Shown: positions 11,582 through 25,903 of the stretch, piece after piece
Layout of the letters: every line of letters begins with the position of its first letter
Position numbering within the stretch: the stretch's first letter is position 1
Source of the DNA: Holothuria scabra
Taxonomy: Eukaryota; Echinodermata; Holothuroidea; Aspidochirotida; Holothuriidae
NCBI GenBank assembly: GCA_037179385.1
Contig: CM074200.1
Location: forward strand, 34,537,884 to 34,601,883
DNA length: 64,000 nucleotides
Reading direction: 5' to 3'
Translations under genes and position numbers: made by a program
Notes under the pieces: model-generated
Databases searched by the model: none
Seen by the model: only the letters and a program-made list of their open reading frames with translations
Told to the model about the DNA's origin: nothing

Positions 11582-11704
11582 TCTTGGTGAACTAGATTTC
11601 CTTTGTTATATAAAATTAGTTAAGGTAAAATATCTTTTCCAAAGAGCATGACATTTTTGATTCCTTGCCGAAGGCAGGCAAGGAATCTATGTGATGGTGA
11701 TGTC

Positions 11705-11710
11705 GTGTGT

Positions 11711-11753
<43 letters not shown>

Positions 11754-11759
11754 TGTGTG
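11705..11759 (+). repeat. TG microsatellite inside a Helitron-like element
   Basis: A GT/TG run with two TATG interruptions directly follows the left terminal hairpin and GATGTCGTG. Open frames of repeated His-Thr or Val-Cys across it are artefacts. Confidence 0.95.
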
Positions 11760-14481
11760 ACGCCTGCTTGTAAACACGATATCTCAAGAAGGGTAACCCC
11801 CAGGGATCTCAGACTTGGCATGTAGAATTTCCACATTGAGTAGATGGTCCCTATTTTTTTGGTAGAGATCAAAGGTCATTTGGGGTCACCAGAGGTCAAA
11901 ATGTAAATACCTTGGAAATTGCTTGTAAACACGATATCTCCAGAAGGAAAAATGTGAGCAATCTCATACTTACCATGCTGATTGTCCATATTGAGTAGAT
12001 GGTCCCTATTGTTTTTGATGGAGGTCAAAGGTCATCTGGGGTCACCAGAGGAAAAAAGGTCAAAATCTTGTAAACACTGTATCTCAAGAAGGGAATATGT
12101 GAGGGATCTCATACATAGCAGGTGGATTGCCCATATTAAGTAGATGATCACCATTATTTTTGGTGGAGGTCAAAGGTCATTTGGGGTCATTAGAGATGAA
12201 AAGCTCAAAAACTTGTAAACACCATATGTCAAGAAAGGTAACTGCCAGGAATCTCATATTTACCAAGTGGATTGTCCATATTGAGTAGATGACCCCTATT
12301 GTTTTTATTGGATGTCAAAGGTCATTTGGGGTCATCAGAGTTCAAAACATCTAAACCTTGCAAACACTACATCTCAAAAGAGTATAACTGTTGAAGTTAA
12401 TATACATGAGCGGTTAGGGTGAAAGGGTACGAATAATTTGGCATGGGTAATGTAAGGCATAGGTATATAATTTTTTGGAACAGTTCATTAACTTCACTAT
12501 GTAAATTCTTTAGTGAGGTAATTTTGAAAATGTATTTGTAAAGTACTGAAGCAAACTCATAGGAAGAAGGCCTTAGGTGCACAAAAAGGCACATCACATG
12601 GTAGAACACTGTGCAGTATGTTGATTCTGGCATGAAATTGTACCCTGTTATTACATTAAGTTCCAAGTATTAATACATGAAAAAGTGGGCAGAGCAAAAT
12701 GTAAAATCTTCAAAGGCAAAATGTGTTCATCAGGTTAGCATACATGCTTCAATGCTCATGGGTATGCAGATTTTGCAGCCACAAGTAAATAGATTTTCAT
12801 AAAACTGATGTGGAACATGTGAGTTTAAACAGTCTGTACAAGGGTCATTTAGGGACATAGTCTGAAAATATTAGAAGATGCTTCTATGCACACTAAGTAG
12901 ATGACTGATGTGGAACTTCATAAGTGTAAACTTTGAACAGAGAGTATTCTGTGTGATGCACAAGAATCTCTTTTATAACATACTTACATTGCTTTTTCAA
13001 TAATCTTAAAGAAAAACCTGAAGAAAACATTAAATTTAGTGGCAAAAAGTGCTAATATTTGGCAATCCTTGTGCCTACTGTCCTCATGAGGACATGTGCA
13101 TGCAAGCATGCATGAATTGGAAATGGGAATTGATTAATTAGATATACTACAGTTAATTAGCTTTACAAAAAAGAACCTAATTTATACTGATCATTTGGTA
13201 TCAGAAATACCCTTCAGCGCACATGAACTGTCATTGCCTAATAGAGTGAATCAAATTGTGACTGACCCATTCTTTGCCATTTGGTCACAGTTATCTGGCC
13301 TTATTTTTCACAGTTGACTGCCAGTTATCCCCACAACAGTGTCCTGAAGGATTACCTCATACAAACATACAGCTCAATTGACTTAAGCTTTTTACTGTAC
13401 AGGTGGTGTTAATTGACTCTTATAAACCCTCTGAAGAAAGCTTATTTTTATCTCATTACATAACAACCATGACAGCCCATTGTTTGTATATACTCCTATT
13501 TCCTGCCATTCCCTGCATGCATTTAGTACTCTATTTGTGGTCAGACCTCCATGAAAGTCACACCTCTGCAAAATCAAGCATAAAATAACTGTCCACATTA
13601 TCTTGTCTCATCTGACCACAAATAAAAGTTGTTTGCCTAGCCATTGTCTGGAGATGGAGAAGTTCATGTACACTTGATCAAGTTTCTAAACTGAAAGTCA
13701 TCTCAGAAATACTGTAGCTTGACACCCTTCAGAAATAGTGTCCTTTACATAAAAGCTGGTGGAATTGAACAAATAGTGTGTTTGTATTAGGATTTTTGTT
13801 GAACACAGATTGAAACATTGGTGTCTATCTAGATTGGTGCTTCTGCTTTACATTTTCAATATGCTCTACAGTGATTATTTATCACTTAAGTTTCATTGTA
13901 AAATTTGTTTTAAATTTTTGATAGCATAAAATGTATCAGCATACTACTTGCCTCATCTCTGCATATATCTGGATAACTGCACCAAAAAGTAACCCCTATG
14001 TGAAGGATAATAGTTATGTCAAATATCATCATCGAAAGTGGGAATTCTTGTCTCACATTTCATTTTTATCCATGTCACTATCTCCCCCCCAAAAAAAAAA
14101 AAAAAATGTATCATTAAGCTTAATGCATAGAACCATTGCTTCAAGATTACCCTTAATGACACTTTTCAAAAGTATTAAGATTTTATTTTGCATTGCTGCT
14201 GTCGTTTAAAATTAGTTCAGGTAATAAGAGCAAGCATAATGTTGTATACTGTGTATCAAACAAGGAAAACTTGTACTGTGTGTTATGCTGTACCTACAGT
14301 ATAAGTAGACAAAAGGCAAATTAAAAGCCTTGTTAAATTATGGATTAATAGAGATATCAGCTTTTGTTAATTTGCAAAGGATACCATAGACAATGGGTGG
14401 GGCATTTCCCCCATAAAGCAAAAATTGCTGTCACTAATAGCCAAGGTTACACATCTCTGTTCAGATGTCTCTTTAGGCTTG

Positions 14482-14852
14482 GTCTCACATACCCCGCAAC
14501 ACCCAGTGTTAACTCGTGTTTACAATCAGACAAAACCGCAGGCTAACCCTGTGTTTTCTAGTCTGTGTTCTCACATACCCAGTGTTTCGTTGATTGGATA
14601 GTGTTACCATAGTAACAAGGTCAAATATTTTACACACCGATTACAGTAAAATGTAAGAAAATACCTGTCATCAGTGCCATAAATACCTGTGATCTTGCTT
14701 GATTAAAACAAACACGATGTTTAAAACTGCTTAACCCTGCGATTTGAGGTGGATTGAAATTTAAACACCGACCCTGCGTTAACCTGCCGTCCCACGTTAC
14801 TGAAAGCGTGAGGTAACACAGTGTTACCTCAAGCGTGGGGTATGTGAGAACA
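14482..14852 (+). mobile_element. MITE with CTCACATACCCC inverted repeats
   Basis: GTCTCACATACCCCGC at 14482 is inverted at the right end as GCGTGGGGTATGTGAGAAC, and an internal TTCTCACATACCC is near 14569. The interior repeats CAGTGTTAAC- and GTGTTACC-like words on both strands. It has no coding capacity. A clear target duplication is not visible. Confidence 0.6.
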
Positions 14853-16828
14853 CAGTTTTTGATCCAATGCATGACATTGCATGTAGGAGAGTGTTTGGAT
14901 GAGGGCTTGTTTAAACACTAACCTCAGTAGCAGACTTTTGGAAACATAGAGGCATCGGAACACAGAGACTTCAGAAGGTGAGCTGTCCCCATTGATCAAA
15001 CTTTGGATAAAAATGGTTTCAAAATACCGCTTTATTCAAGTAATGAGACAAAACAGTTTTCTGGCATGTTATAGCTGTGTGAGAAATTCCTCTTGTTTGT
15101 GGAGATCAAAGGTTTGAGGTGACAAAAGATAAAACCCTTTATACATAATATTTTTAGGGGGATAACTGTGAGGGATCTCATACCATTGAGGTAGTACTTC
15201 CATACTCATACTGTACTAAGCTTAATTTTGAATTGCTCATGTTGGTGGACGTGTTGGTGAGGTGATCACTATTGTTTTTAAGGGGTTGAAAGGTCATTTT
15301 GGGTCACATGAGGTCAAAAAGTTTTGGCCTTACTAGTAAGATATCTCAGTTCAGTAGGATAGTTGTATGGGATCTCATGCATGTCATGTTTGTTTCCATG
15401 TTTGCTATTGATATATCATATGGCAAGGAATCACTAAGCCTGTTGGCTTTCTAGTTAGAAAGAGGCTGGAACAACAAAAGCTGTTTTTGATGCAAATGAC
15501 CCTTATACCATAATGTGGCATGGAATGAGAATCTTTAGTTGAGATAGCAACTTAGTAAAGTAATGTAAGAAAATACTCAGCTACTGCACCTTGTCAAGTA
15601 TTAGCCTATAATAGGCACAGGTGTAACTAAGAAGTTCTTATATGGGGAATACAAGGTTTGATCAATTACAGACTGCCAGGGAGTCATGTAAAGGGTGTGG
15701 TTCCACCCTCTCTGTTGGAATATTTTAACTCCCAAATTTACCTGAGGTGCCTAATGATGCTATTTCGACACATGTTGAAACTTACTGAAATGTGCATGAT
15801 TACTAATAGGGTTTGCCTGTTATAACCCTTCCTTCATAAGCCTGTGGTCAGGATGATACTCTCCAGGAGGTCTATACTACATTACCAGACCTCTAATATC
15901 TGACTTCGCAATTGACAAAGTTAGAGATTAGTTTTACCTTCAAAAAAGAAAGCATGTGAGGAGCACCCCCCCCCCCTTGTTTAAGTGAAAATTGTTTGCT
16001 ATTGAAGTGGCTCTTATATAAATTTGTTGACCTGTAATAGGATGCTGGCCTACATGAAAGGACCCTTACTTAGATGCTCTCTAGTCTAGGGGATTCATTT
16101 TGCAGGAGGAAGGAGGTTAAAAATAAACAAGATAGAGCTGCCCACTACTTGATGCTACTTCACATTGAAAGTCAAGTGGTTTCAGTCACCTTTGTGTAAG
16201 GTCCTTTGAGTTGTATCATATTTTACAAGTGATTTGTGGCATGAAATCCTCTGAGCTTATTTTTCAATGTATACATGAATTACTACATTGCCAGAAAAAA
16301 GTCTGTGCTTCATGTACATTTAAGCTATCATTGTGCAATTTTTTAAACTCTGAATTTGTAGAAATGGATTGGAAAACCCCTCTTTGTTGTTTGTTAAAAG
16401 AAATGTCCTTGACAAACTTTGCAAACTTTGACACTTCTTTGCCTTCTGTCATGCCAGTGACCCTTTGTTGAGTTTATAAAACCTAAACTGTTTTGTCTCT
16501 GCTTCCATAGCAACACATTTGGTTAAGAAAAATGTCACTATGTGTCACTACTAATAAAGGTAGTGTTGGTTTTGATGTCAGTTTTAGGGATGAGAGTAGG
16601 ATTAGGAGTATGGACATTGTAGGAAAAACATGTTATTTAAAAGTTATTTATATATGGGATGGAAAGCTTTTTGAGATTGGTCACTGAAAGCAACCTGTGT
16701 TCATGTACAGTGTCTGAGCCATAAGGGCTGGCAAAAGTAGTATTTTATTACAGAAGTGAAGCCCCTCACTGGAAATTTTGTAGTTGTTCCTGATTTGATA
16801 TCGAAAGGAAGAATTAGTTCAAACTTCT

Positions 16829-16872
16829 TAGTCTCTCAGGCTTTTGGCTAAGATTATGTGTAGCATCTATTC
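16829..16872 (+). pseudogene. truncated U2 snRNA pseudogene (5' end of U2)
   Basis: About 40 bases match the conserved 5' end of U2 snRNA: a CTCTCAGGC segment, then TTTTGGCTAAGAT, GTGTAG and ATCT-TTC with spacing kept. The differences I see are mostly C to T or G to A. The branch-point recognition segment is altered (GTGTAGCATC instead of GTGTAGTATC), and similarity is lost downstream. There is no sign of a U2 promoter. It is a short retrocopy or relic, inserted in a CRP intron. Confidence 0.65.
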
Positions 16873-18969
16873 ATTTCATCCAGTCTAAAATGGAGCCATA
16901 CATGACAGACAAATGATGTAAATGAACTGCAGGCTGTGAGGTTGGTCAAGTGTTGTCCTTCAGTGGACATAATAGCTTCTTGGGGAAGCAGTTTAAAGTT
17001 TGGTTTTGCCAAAAGGCCCTTTGCCAGAGGGTGTGGAGGACTTAAGAAAAGTATATGTCAAACTGCTTAGTCGAGAGGTTTAGTATTTGTACTTGTAGCG
17101 ATAAAATGAGATCATCCTGTATAACCTGCTTTGAGCTTGCCTTAAATTAAAAAATGCATGATAGGAACTTCATTGAAGGCAGTAATTTTTATGTAATTTT
17201 TATGCACCTTTGATAAAAAGAAAAATTCATGTGACTGTTACATGACTGCACTTATTGTCCCACGTTTGCAATTGTCCCACGCACTTGGAAATTGAAAATA
17301 TTTCTTTTTTTTTTTTGTCAATCAAGTTCAAAGGAACACATGTACTTTTCGAGAGTGGGAGTAAATACTTCAAATTATCATTTATGATCATGGTTTCCCC
17401 GGGTTTTCAACAAAAATTGTAGAATCTTCAGTTTCATTCAAATTATCAACAGCTCTTGTTTTGTGAGAATACCTTCTAATGTCAATGCCTCATTGCTCCT
17501 TGGAATGAAAATTGATGGCCGGAAACCAAACTAATGAATCAGCTTGAGTATTACATTGTCAACTTGGTAACCCAGACACATCGTCATTATATATTGCAGC
17601 AACAATTTTACTGGGTAGGTAAAGGTCATAGATATGATGGAATTACCCACCCACGTTTTATCTGAGCTGATATTTGTGATAAAATTTATCCCCATTGTGT
17701 TTAATACTAAATGTTTCCTGTATCCTGATATCTTTAGAAACTCTGTCATAAACATCACGACTTAACGGAAATTGGAACAGTTCACCTACACAACTGATAA
17801 CACAAGTTTTGAGGTCTATGCATTGTATACAAGTAGCAGTAGGAGGTTTTCTGATAAGAGTAATTAGACTTCTTTTTTACATCCCCTTGATATTTGAAAC
17901 ATTTCACTTTTAAAGCCATGTAAAGGTTTTGTTGGTTTTCGTACTAAAATGGTATTTTGTATAACGGCTAGTGTGGGATAACTCTGCCTTGGGCAGTATT
18001 GTTTTAAAGGGTGTTTTAAAGGGTGTCTTACCTGTGAACATAACTCTCGTTCATCAATTCTCCTTTCATTTCACACAGAAGTATCTTTCAAGATGGATAA
18101 GTAATTCATAAGATAGATGATTACAAGCAAACCAAGGACCTGCATTTTGGCAATTTTGCAATTATCAAAAAAAAATGACACAATTTACACTTATTCACCT
18201 CTAATACAGTATCTTAGGGATGTAATTCAGAAAGAGGTGCCTTTTACCCTTAAGAGATGTGTTGCATGAAGCATAACAAACCTTGAAAATTCTTATCATA
18301 TTTAGGTTGTAAGAGATACTCTCTCTTTTATTTGTAACAATGTTATCATTCTTTACTGGACAACTCCCCCACTCTGTGGGCAAGTCTGTGGTACAAATTC
18401 CACCCATACAGTAGATATTGATCCTGGCCACCATCACTTCAGAAAAAAGGAGTAATCTGAGGCTAAATAGTTGTTAGGAATTATCTGAGTGAGTGGATGA
18501 GTAGAGGACGTTGTGAAGGAGATTGGTCTGGGTGGGAATTATCCACTAGTTTCCTGGGAATCACTAAGTAAATTGTAACAAATGTTTTTGATAGTTGCCT
18601 GGGGCAGCATACAGTACTGGTCAGTCTGTAAATATAAGTTCAGTTTGGTACATTGCCATTATACCCATGATGCTATTAAAGCCTGTTGGCCTCTTTATAG
18701 TTCCAAATTATGTGCCTTTAAAAGCCAGGCAAACCATTAATAGCCCTTTCTTACTCTCTCTAACCATTCTCATACACATGCTCAGATTTAATTAGTTTTA
18801 TTCGATTTAAAGAGTTTTCACTTATTAAAAATCTGCTGTAGTGTCAGACAACGTGCTCTTTCTACCTTTTTTTCATGTGTTCATTCTTAGACAATGAATT
18901 TTACTTCAGGCTGTCATAAAAATGTACAGAGTTTTAGCTAGAGAGATATGAGTGTGGGACACAAATCGA

Positions 18970-19110
18970 ATTGGGTTAGGTTAGATGGAGCTTTAAGGTC
19001 CAGTTGTTTTTCCTACTCCATTGCTTTTGTAGAGCATCAAGTACAATGGCAGTAAGTTCCAAATCAAATTGCAGACCCTCAGAGTGTAGCACCCTAATCA
19101 ATTGGTTCGG
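18970..19110 (-). mobile_element. SINE copy, minus strand, diverged
   Basis: GTTAGATGGAGCTTTAAGG, then CCTACTCCATTGCTT and ACAATGGCAGTAAGTTCC match the reverse complement of the SINE body at 54150-54325 with an internal deletion. Open frames on both strands across it are accidental. Confidence 0.5.
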
Positions 19111-21639
19111 AACTTTGGAGTGTACACACAAAATTTTCCAAAGACATGCTTTCCAGAAAATTGCATACATGTCTTGTCTTTTTCTATGTTGTATTATCAA
19201 AGCATTTTTACTTTGCTTTGGGGCAATTTTCTTGGGCACTTTTAGTTTCTAGTTGAGAACTGCTTGAAGAGATGTAGTGGTTACTTTGAGCTGATTTATG
19301 GTAGTACTTAAATGTTTTGAGGGTTAGAAGGGTACCATTTTAGTGTAAGAAGGGTGTTGGCAAAAACCAGCATGGGCTATTTCCATCCCTTGCCAACCCT
19401 TGTAGCTGCAGCCCTGCATGTGAATGATGATGGGCTACCTGGGTCAAGACCCTACACTTTAAGCATCAAGGTAATAAGGGTGTTTTCAGATGACCATAAA
19501 TTATTCCTGTGATTGATTTGGCTTGTTGCATCATTACAAGTGATGTACATGTTTACTTGAAATGGTGCACAATTCGAAAATATGTACCATGCTTTTCATT
19601 GCATGGACTAGTACTTTTGGGAACTGAAGCCAGCTGTAAAAGTTCATGGGCATTTTGATCACTTTCAATCTACTTCACCCCTCTTGTACTCCTATTTGAA
19701 TTTGTAATCACCATGTATCCACATGACTGCAGCTGTTATTGAGTTAAAGAATTTTTTAAGTCCTACTTATCAAATTAATATGTCCATTATCTCAACTTCA
19801 TTCATACTTGAAAGTAATCCTCAACTTTTATTGTTTCACTTTGGCCAGTTGTCGATGTGTTGTCCTGTCATAATTGTCCTGCCATAATTTCTCGATAATG
19901 AATATATTCATTTTGGGGTCTCCATTTTACTCAGGGTTGCCCAGTTTTAATGTTGTATTTACAAATGGAATGTCATTTCTTTTCCATCTTTTTGAAGTCA
20001 AAATCTTGTTGTGTATGAAAGAACAAGGCCATTTAAACAAACAAAGGTAGACGTGTGCATTAGCTCAAGATAATGCACTCTTTGATTAATGTAGTATTAT
20101 CACTTGATGCACTGCAAATACCCTCACATTGTGCATTATTTTATGCACAGATCATTGTTGTCAAACCTTTTAAAGTGATGTGAGGTTTTGAAATGTTATT
20201 GATAAGCTGAGGCTGTAGCATGTTGTATCATTCCTCATCTGTGTGAGGTTATCACTATGAACAACAAAGAATTGTTTATAAAAGACCTTGAATGTAGGAA
20301 GTATCCAGTTAGGAGGGTGCTTTTAATGAATATTGCATGCATACCATCCTCACTTAGACCTCACTGTGAATACTAATTGTAGTTTTCTTACTAACTGGTA
20401 TTGCATGATATCTTTTCTGTGTGTCTGTACACTAACTTTTTTAATTTCATAGTCCATTATCTTCTGTTAATTCCAGCACCACTGGTCTTCTGAAACAGTT
20501 GCTCACACCTCAGTTCTTGGACCATTCTTCTTAAAATCTTTTTAATTGTTTATTTATACAGAAACATAAAACTTGTTCCACTTTTGTACAAGTGTTTTGC
20601 TTTATTTCTACATTAATTTTTTTTTTTATTATCTTACTCTTTCTTCTCCTTTAATTTCTCCTGATGATTAATTTATTTGCCTTAAAAGCATAGAATATAC
20701 AGTAGCAGTTTTTATTTAAATGTTTAACGCTAGGCAGAGAGGGAATTGCCCCTCCCCTTTGGACTTATTTTATCCCCCTCCACACAATGTTTGCCTTTAG
20801 CCTGCTTAAATAAACCTTTACTTTATTTCATGGTATCTATATGTGCTCATTTCCCAACTATTTGTATTAGCAGTAGTTTCAGCCAACACTAAGAATGAAG
20901 TTGTTTCACTGAATTCACAAGTATGTCCCTGTTCTTGACTGCCAGGCAAAAACAGTGTAGTAGTATGTATAGTAAGCTGAAGAACAGCTGATAGGATGAC
21001 CACTATTTTGACTTGTTTTTTGACCCAGCAATGGGTGCAGTTAACTAATAAAGTGGAAACACTTTTTTTGAAATGCAGGTGTTGGCACCTTTTCACTAGA
21101 AATATGGGTTTGTACTTTTTGACAGAATAAAATCTTTGTGTGTTGCAAATGTTTGGAAGCTGGGAGGCTTTTGCCTGGGAAAGTTTAACATTTGGAGGGA
21201 AATTTAGGTTGTGGGGTTCTTTTTGAAGAAACATGGAAGGAATTGTGAAAAAATTGACTCGCCCCTGAAAGATGAACATTTTTTGCCAGCCCTGAAGGTC
21301 CTTATGCTCTTTTTATCCAACCAACATTAAAAGAGCTCAAAATTCAACTGCAGAAGTTAAGCAAAAGTTATGGATAATGTGATTATGTACTGAAGAATAC
21401 CTAGTTTAGAATTTGCATTTGTTTACCTCGCAGGCCAGATATACAGTGACGTGTACTCTGTGTGTTTGTGCTATATGTTAGTAAAAACCTGTCTATACAA
21501 CTGTGAAGCTTAGTGCTCTATGGACATGGCTGTTCAATGATTACAGTGTGAAGATGGAACATGAAGCTAAAAGTTGAATACATATTGGGCATTGTTCAAA
21601 TTTTATTTGAAAGCAATCCAGAAAATTAGGTTTTTTGCC

Positions 21640-21915
21640 AATGGGAGAAAAGACATTGTTTGCACCTCCCTTCCAGAAGGTGGGTAAAATGCTGCCTTTT
21701 CATTTCCATTAAAAAGAAAAATTGTTGGTATCTTGGGTTCTTATTTAAGAAGAGGACACCTGTGCAGCAATATCCGACCCTGTATAAATACAACCCATTA
21801 GACTGCACCTTACAGGGACCTTGAAGCAAGCTTATGCCTCCCTGAACCAACCTCTAGCTTTGGCCAAGGAAACCATCAATTTGAACTAAGGGTTTGTTAT
21901 AGTTACAAATCCCCT
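21640..21915 (+). repeat. interspersed repeat C, copy 3
   Basis: CCAGAAGGTGGGTAAAA, GACTGCACCTTACAGGG, CCTTGAAGCAAGCTTATG and CTCCCTGAACCAACC align with copy 2. No terminal inverted repeats are evident. Confidence 0.7.
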
Positions 21916-22058
21916 TCTCTTGAGTAGGGGATTTATCATACATATCAAATCTATCAATATCACATATAAACATATCAAACCATACATTTATCCATTATAA
22001 AATGTATGATGGCTTTTGAAGGAATGTATGACCAATGTAGATTTTGACTTAAATAATA

Positions 22059-22359
22059 GAGGCCTAAATTTTTTTTCACCCCAAACAGTTCCAATTCTCC
22101 TAACTTACTTTCTTAAGCCCCTCCCACAACTGTCGAAAACTCATCCTCACCCAGACACAATCTCAGTTTATTGCTTCAGGGTGAGTATTTAGGACTCCAA
22201 TTCATAAAATCAAAACACTCTCAGTACAGTAAATGCTGTATAGTGTGAGCTGCAATACTCTCCATTTTTTAAATATTCCGTCAATTGAATTGTGCCAATC
22301 GAGAAATACTGTGGAATACTACAAAACTTGTTGTTTGGGGTGAGAGGATATGGCCTTTA
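22059..22359 (+). mobile_element. piggyBac-type MITE, copy 1
   Basis: Termini TTCACCCCAAACAGTTCC and GTTTGGGGTGAGAGGATAT, with AGGCC/GGCCT outermost. The interior AGTTTATTGCTTCAGGGTGA and ACACTCTCAGTACAGTA are shared with copies at 26778-27070 and 58903-59206. Confidence 0.7.
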
Positions 22360-25300
22360 GAATATTTCATACTGGGAATTGGGATGCATAATAAAACACA
22401 TGTGTACTTTGATCTGCCACAAATTATATCCTCTTTGTTTGTTTGGCTGATCAAACAGTGACAAACTTCAATTAAGTTTTAGTCATTACTTTTCTTTATA
22501 AGAGAAATATTGTGTTTTCTCTTTCAAATACAGTATGTTGTTTTAATTTGCTGGAGTTGCCATGTGGAGTCATTCTTTTGAAATTAGGTGTGAAACAGAG
22601 AATTAGATTTCATCATCATAATACCAGTTGGTTAGATTGTCATCATAAATGTAAGCTAAGTGTGCCAAATAATTGTGTCTGGCTTGTAAAAATCTTTGGA
22701 ATGAAAACGAGTTTGTTTCTTTACTGCCCATATCTTTGTAGCCAAAGGCAGAGAGTCGCGCATTGATGCAGTTAGCAGTGAAAAATTTTGATGTTTTGTT
22801 GCTCTGTGCTTTTGATTGCATACATTTCAGTTAGTAAAGTTTTGTTCCCACTCGATCCAGTGAGGTGGATCCTGATCTTCAGATGTGGATCAAACTCTAT
22901 TGGGAACACAGATCAACAACACTCAAGTTTAAGTTCCACTGATTTTGATCAATGGATTTTTAGAGGACATGGGGGTGTGGGGGGTCCATACTCTGTTTCA
23001 CAGTCAGGAATCATCAATAAAATATGTCACTTAAGCAGCTTGGCAGAAAATATTGCATTAACATGGTGACTGTTCTCATTGTTGTACTATTTTGCTGTTG
23101 TTGTTTGTGAACTGTTTCAAAACTTTTGGGAGAAGTGTCATGTCTGTAACTTTGACGATTAAAAAGATTGGCTGAGATAACTTAAAAGCAGCAGTCAGTT
23201 CATTGCTGCCATTTGTGAGAAAAGCCGCTTAATCAATACATGGACTGCAAAAGAAGAGCCGAAGTATCAGTACTTAATATGCTGACACAAGAACCTTTGT
23301 GATGCTGTTGATATGCCTGTAGACTTTAAGGAATCTTCCTGTAAACGAAATATCAAGCTACTAAAATTTAATTTTCTTTTGACATTTTTATGTTCCAACA
23401 ATCCATTTTAAAGAAAACAAACAGAATACAGAATAAGATAAACATCAGTGTAAAGTATGTTTCTTTACTCTGTAGTCTTTCATTATAAAATGCAAGTCAA
23501 ACTATCACCCCTGTGGCTGATTTATGGCAGTTGTATACACAACGGACGTAGCAGGACCTTTAAATAGACCATAAACTCATAAAGTATGTAAATTTATTGA
23601 AAAATATTTTATCCGTTTTGCTGATTCCAGTTAGGCCTGTAGTCATTCTCCATTGATTGATGTCACAAGGACGATGAAGCTGATGACTTCATCAGAATAT
23701 TCTTATGGTTGAGTAATACTGATCAGAATGAAGACAAAAAGAATCCAAGAATCTCTCCAAAATGTCAGTTGTGTGATATAGACAAGCATTTTATAGGTGT
23801 ATCAACTGTGTAAATGAAAATAATGTTTCCTTTTCAATTGGCAGCTTAATGAACTTCTGAAAATCTTAATTTTTTAACCCATCCGAAACTTTTTAATCCA
23901 TATGAACATGTCAAAATGTACCTTTGTGTAAGGCATAATCAGTTAGAGTCTGGAGTAGACACAAGTTAAATTGTGTCAGAGAGGGGGGACAATGTTAAAT
24001 GGATGGTATGGTGGGCCATAGCCTGGCAAAATAGACTTGGCTAGCACATCTTGTATTTATGAGTTGAGAATATGGTGGGCAGACCCCCCCCCCCCCCTTC
24101 TATGGCCTTAATATGCAAGCATACTTGGTTCAAGTCTGAAACAGACACAAGTTCATACTGTAGCCAAAGGTGTGAGAGTGAGTTTATTAATCAAGAGTGG
24201 AACAAGTAAAATAACCTGATGACTAGCTTTTGGCAAACATCAACACTTACCACTAGCAGCGTTTTAACTTATATTCCTGTTTCCTTGCTTTCGATAAACT
24301 TCACATTATTTGTTAGAGCTCAAAATTGGCATATTAACTGAGTGGATTATGCTAGGAGCTCACCAAATGTGACAAGCTGTTTATATGTGTTACATTTTGA
24401 TTAAAGTTTTGAATAATGTTTTTTTGTTTTTTGCTTTCATTTTGGGTGTACTTAATTTTTATCCTTTTTTTGTTTCTGTTTATTTCCTTCCTTTTACTCT
24501 TGGTATGGGAATTGTTAAATGTGATTTGCTGATATCCATTTGTGAAATATATAATTTTTTCCAAGGAGGTGAAGGCTCTGCAAAAAGTTGACATTAAGAG
24601 ATATCAGTGAGTACGTACTAACATTGGAGGGAATAATAGGCCTAGTAGGGAAAGTTAGATAGATGAGATTTAACCACACACCAACACTAATTTGTTATAG
24701 GCCCTATTGTGTTAGTCGACTTGATAGGAATTTCAAAGTTAAAATTTATTTTCCAGTACAGTTCAAATTCAGGTTTGGTTTCCCTCCACTCGCCTCTTAC
24801 AACAGGCAGGAAATGCCATGGGCATATTCTACAACACCCAGCCCACAGGGGGCTGGCAGACTATGAGACACATATTTAGAAGTCAGGAGTAGGGAAGTAT
24901 AATGTGCATCATTTAACGTGCTCTTGAACAACATAAAAAGATGTCATGCTTAAAACCTACAGCAAACTCATATGCCAATAATGTTATCTACAGATCATTT
25001 TTAGAGTTTTGGTAGATTGAATGAAGAGAATGATGTATACACAAAGTTGATTGCACCATAATTTTTTAGTCAGCCAGTAGATATTGCTTGCTGCTTAGTG
25101 ATTGTAGGTATCCTTTAACATGATTTGTACTGAGACGCATGTGCAGAAGGTCATTCCAGACGACTGGGAGAGGGGGTGCAGAAGAGGTTTGTAAAAAGAG
25201 ATTTAAGAGGAGTTGTGGAAAATATTTGCAATTTGGTGCAATATTTGGGCAAATTTGAAGAGAACTTTTGGAGGTTTATCATCTGTGAATTGAAGACGGG

Positions 25301-25903
25301 AAATACAAAATTTACCGTGACATTCACCACTTGCTAAGGTCAAACTTAGAAGAAAACAAATGAAGGAACCAGTGAGTGTTGGCTAAAGCAAGTGGGAAAT
25401 TTTTGAATAAGCACTTTTATTTAAATGACAATGAAGAGAAAGAAAGTATATGGTAGAAAAGAGAGAATTAATACTGGTTTGGTTGGAAGAAAAGAAGAAC
25501 TGGCTATTTTTCAATGGGATAGAAGTCTTGTTATCATATTCACTGGACAACTCCCCTCCTCAGGGACATTCATGACTTTCCTCTCCTTAGGGATTGTTAT
25601 CCTGTTCAGGAGCCTGAGGGGTCATGGAAAGCCCAGGGAGGGGATTCAAATGGGTTTGACTAACAATTGTCCAAGAGTTTTTTTTTTGTGAATTCCTCTT
25701 TATACTTTCATGTATATGAAGTGAGTGAATTATTGTTTCACCTTCTGAAACTTTTTAAACAAATGTTGAAAATGGGAATGATTTTCTTGTGAATTTTTTA
25801 GAGGCAGAGCTGTGCATTTTTAACTGGGCTGCCATCATCCAGGTGTTGTTTCTTTCCTCACATGGTTCTGTTTCATCCTTAATTCTCTCCCTGTTCTTTG
25901 CAG

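Larger units (their letters stand above)
11659..15456 (+). mobile_element. Helitron/Helentron-like element, interrupted
   Basis: The left end is GATTCCTTGCCGAAGGCAGG, continuing into CAAGGAATC, a perfect hairpin at 11659-11687. It is followed by a TG tract and four family units up to about 12395. Matching right-end sequence resumes about 15060 and ends GGCAAGGAATCACTAAGCCT to CTAGTT at 15456. The 2.7 kb between has no family repeats and includes a MITE, so it may be inserted DNA or the two halves may be separate relics. No Rep/helicase frame is visible. Confidence 0.4.
10106..25903 (+). other. 3' flank of terminal exon 1 and long intron to terminal exon 2
   Basis: This 15.8-kb stretch is repeat-rich and has no further recognisable exon. 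It holds a hAT-like relic (10359-11581), a Helitron-like element split by other sequence (11659-15456), a MITE (14482-14852), a U2 snRNA fragment (16829-16872), a minus-strand SINE (about 18970-19110), an interspersed repeat (21640-21915) and a piggyBac-type MITE (22059-22359). The minus-strand 153-codon open frame at 20818-21279 has no recognisable domain. Stretches at 12400-14480, 15460-18960, 19110-21630 and 22360-25900 otherwise show nothing I can name. Confidence 0.6.

Noticed and set aside
20818..21279. 153-codon minus-strand open frame, the longest in the window
   Set aside because: No recognisable domain, no splice signals in keeping with an exon, ordinary AT-rich intronic composition. 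An open frame of this length is expected by chance in 64 kb of both strands.
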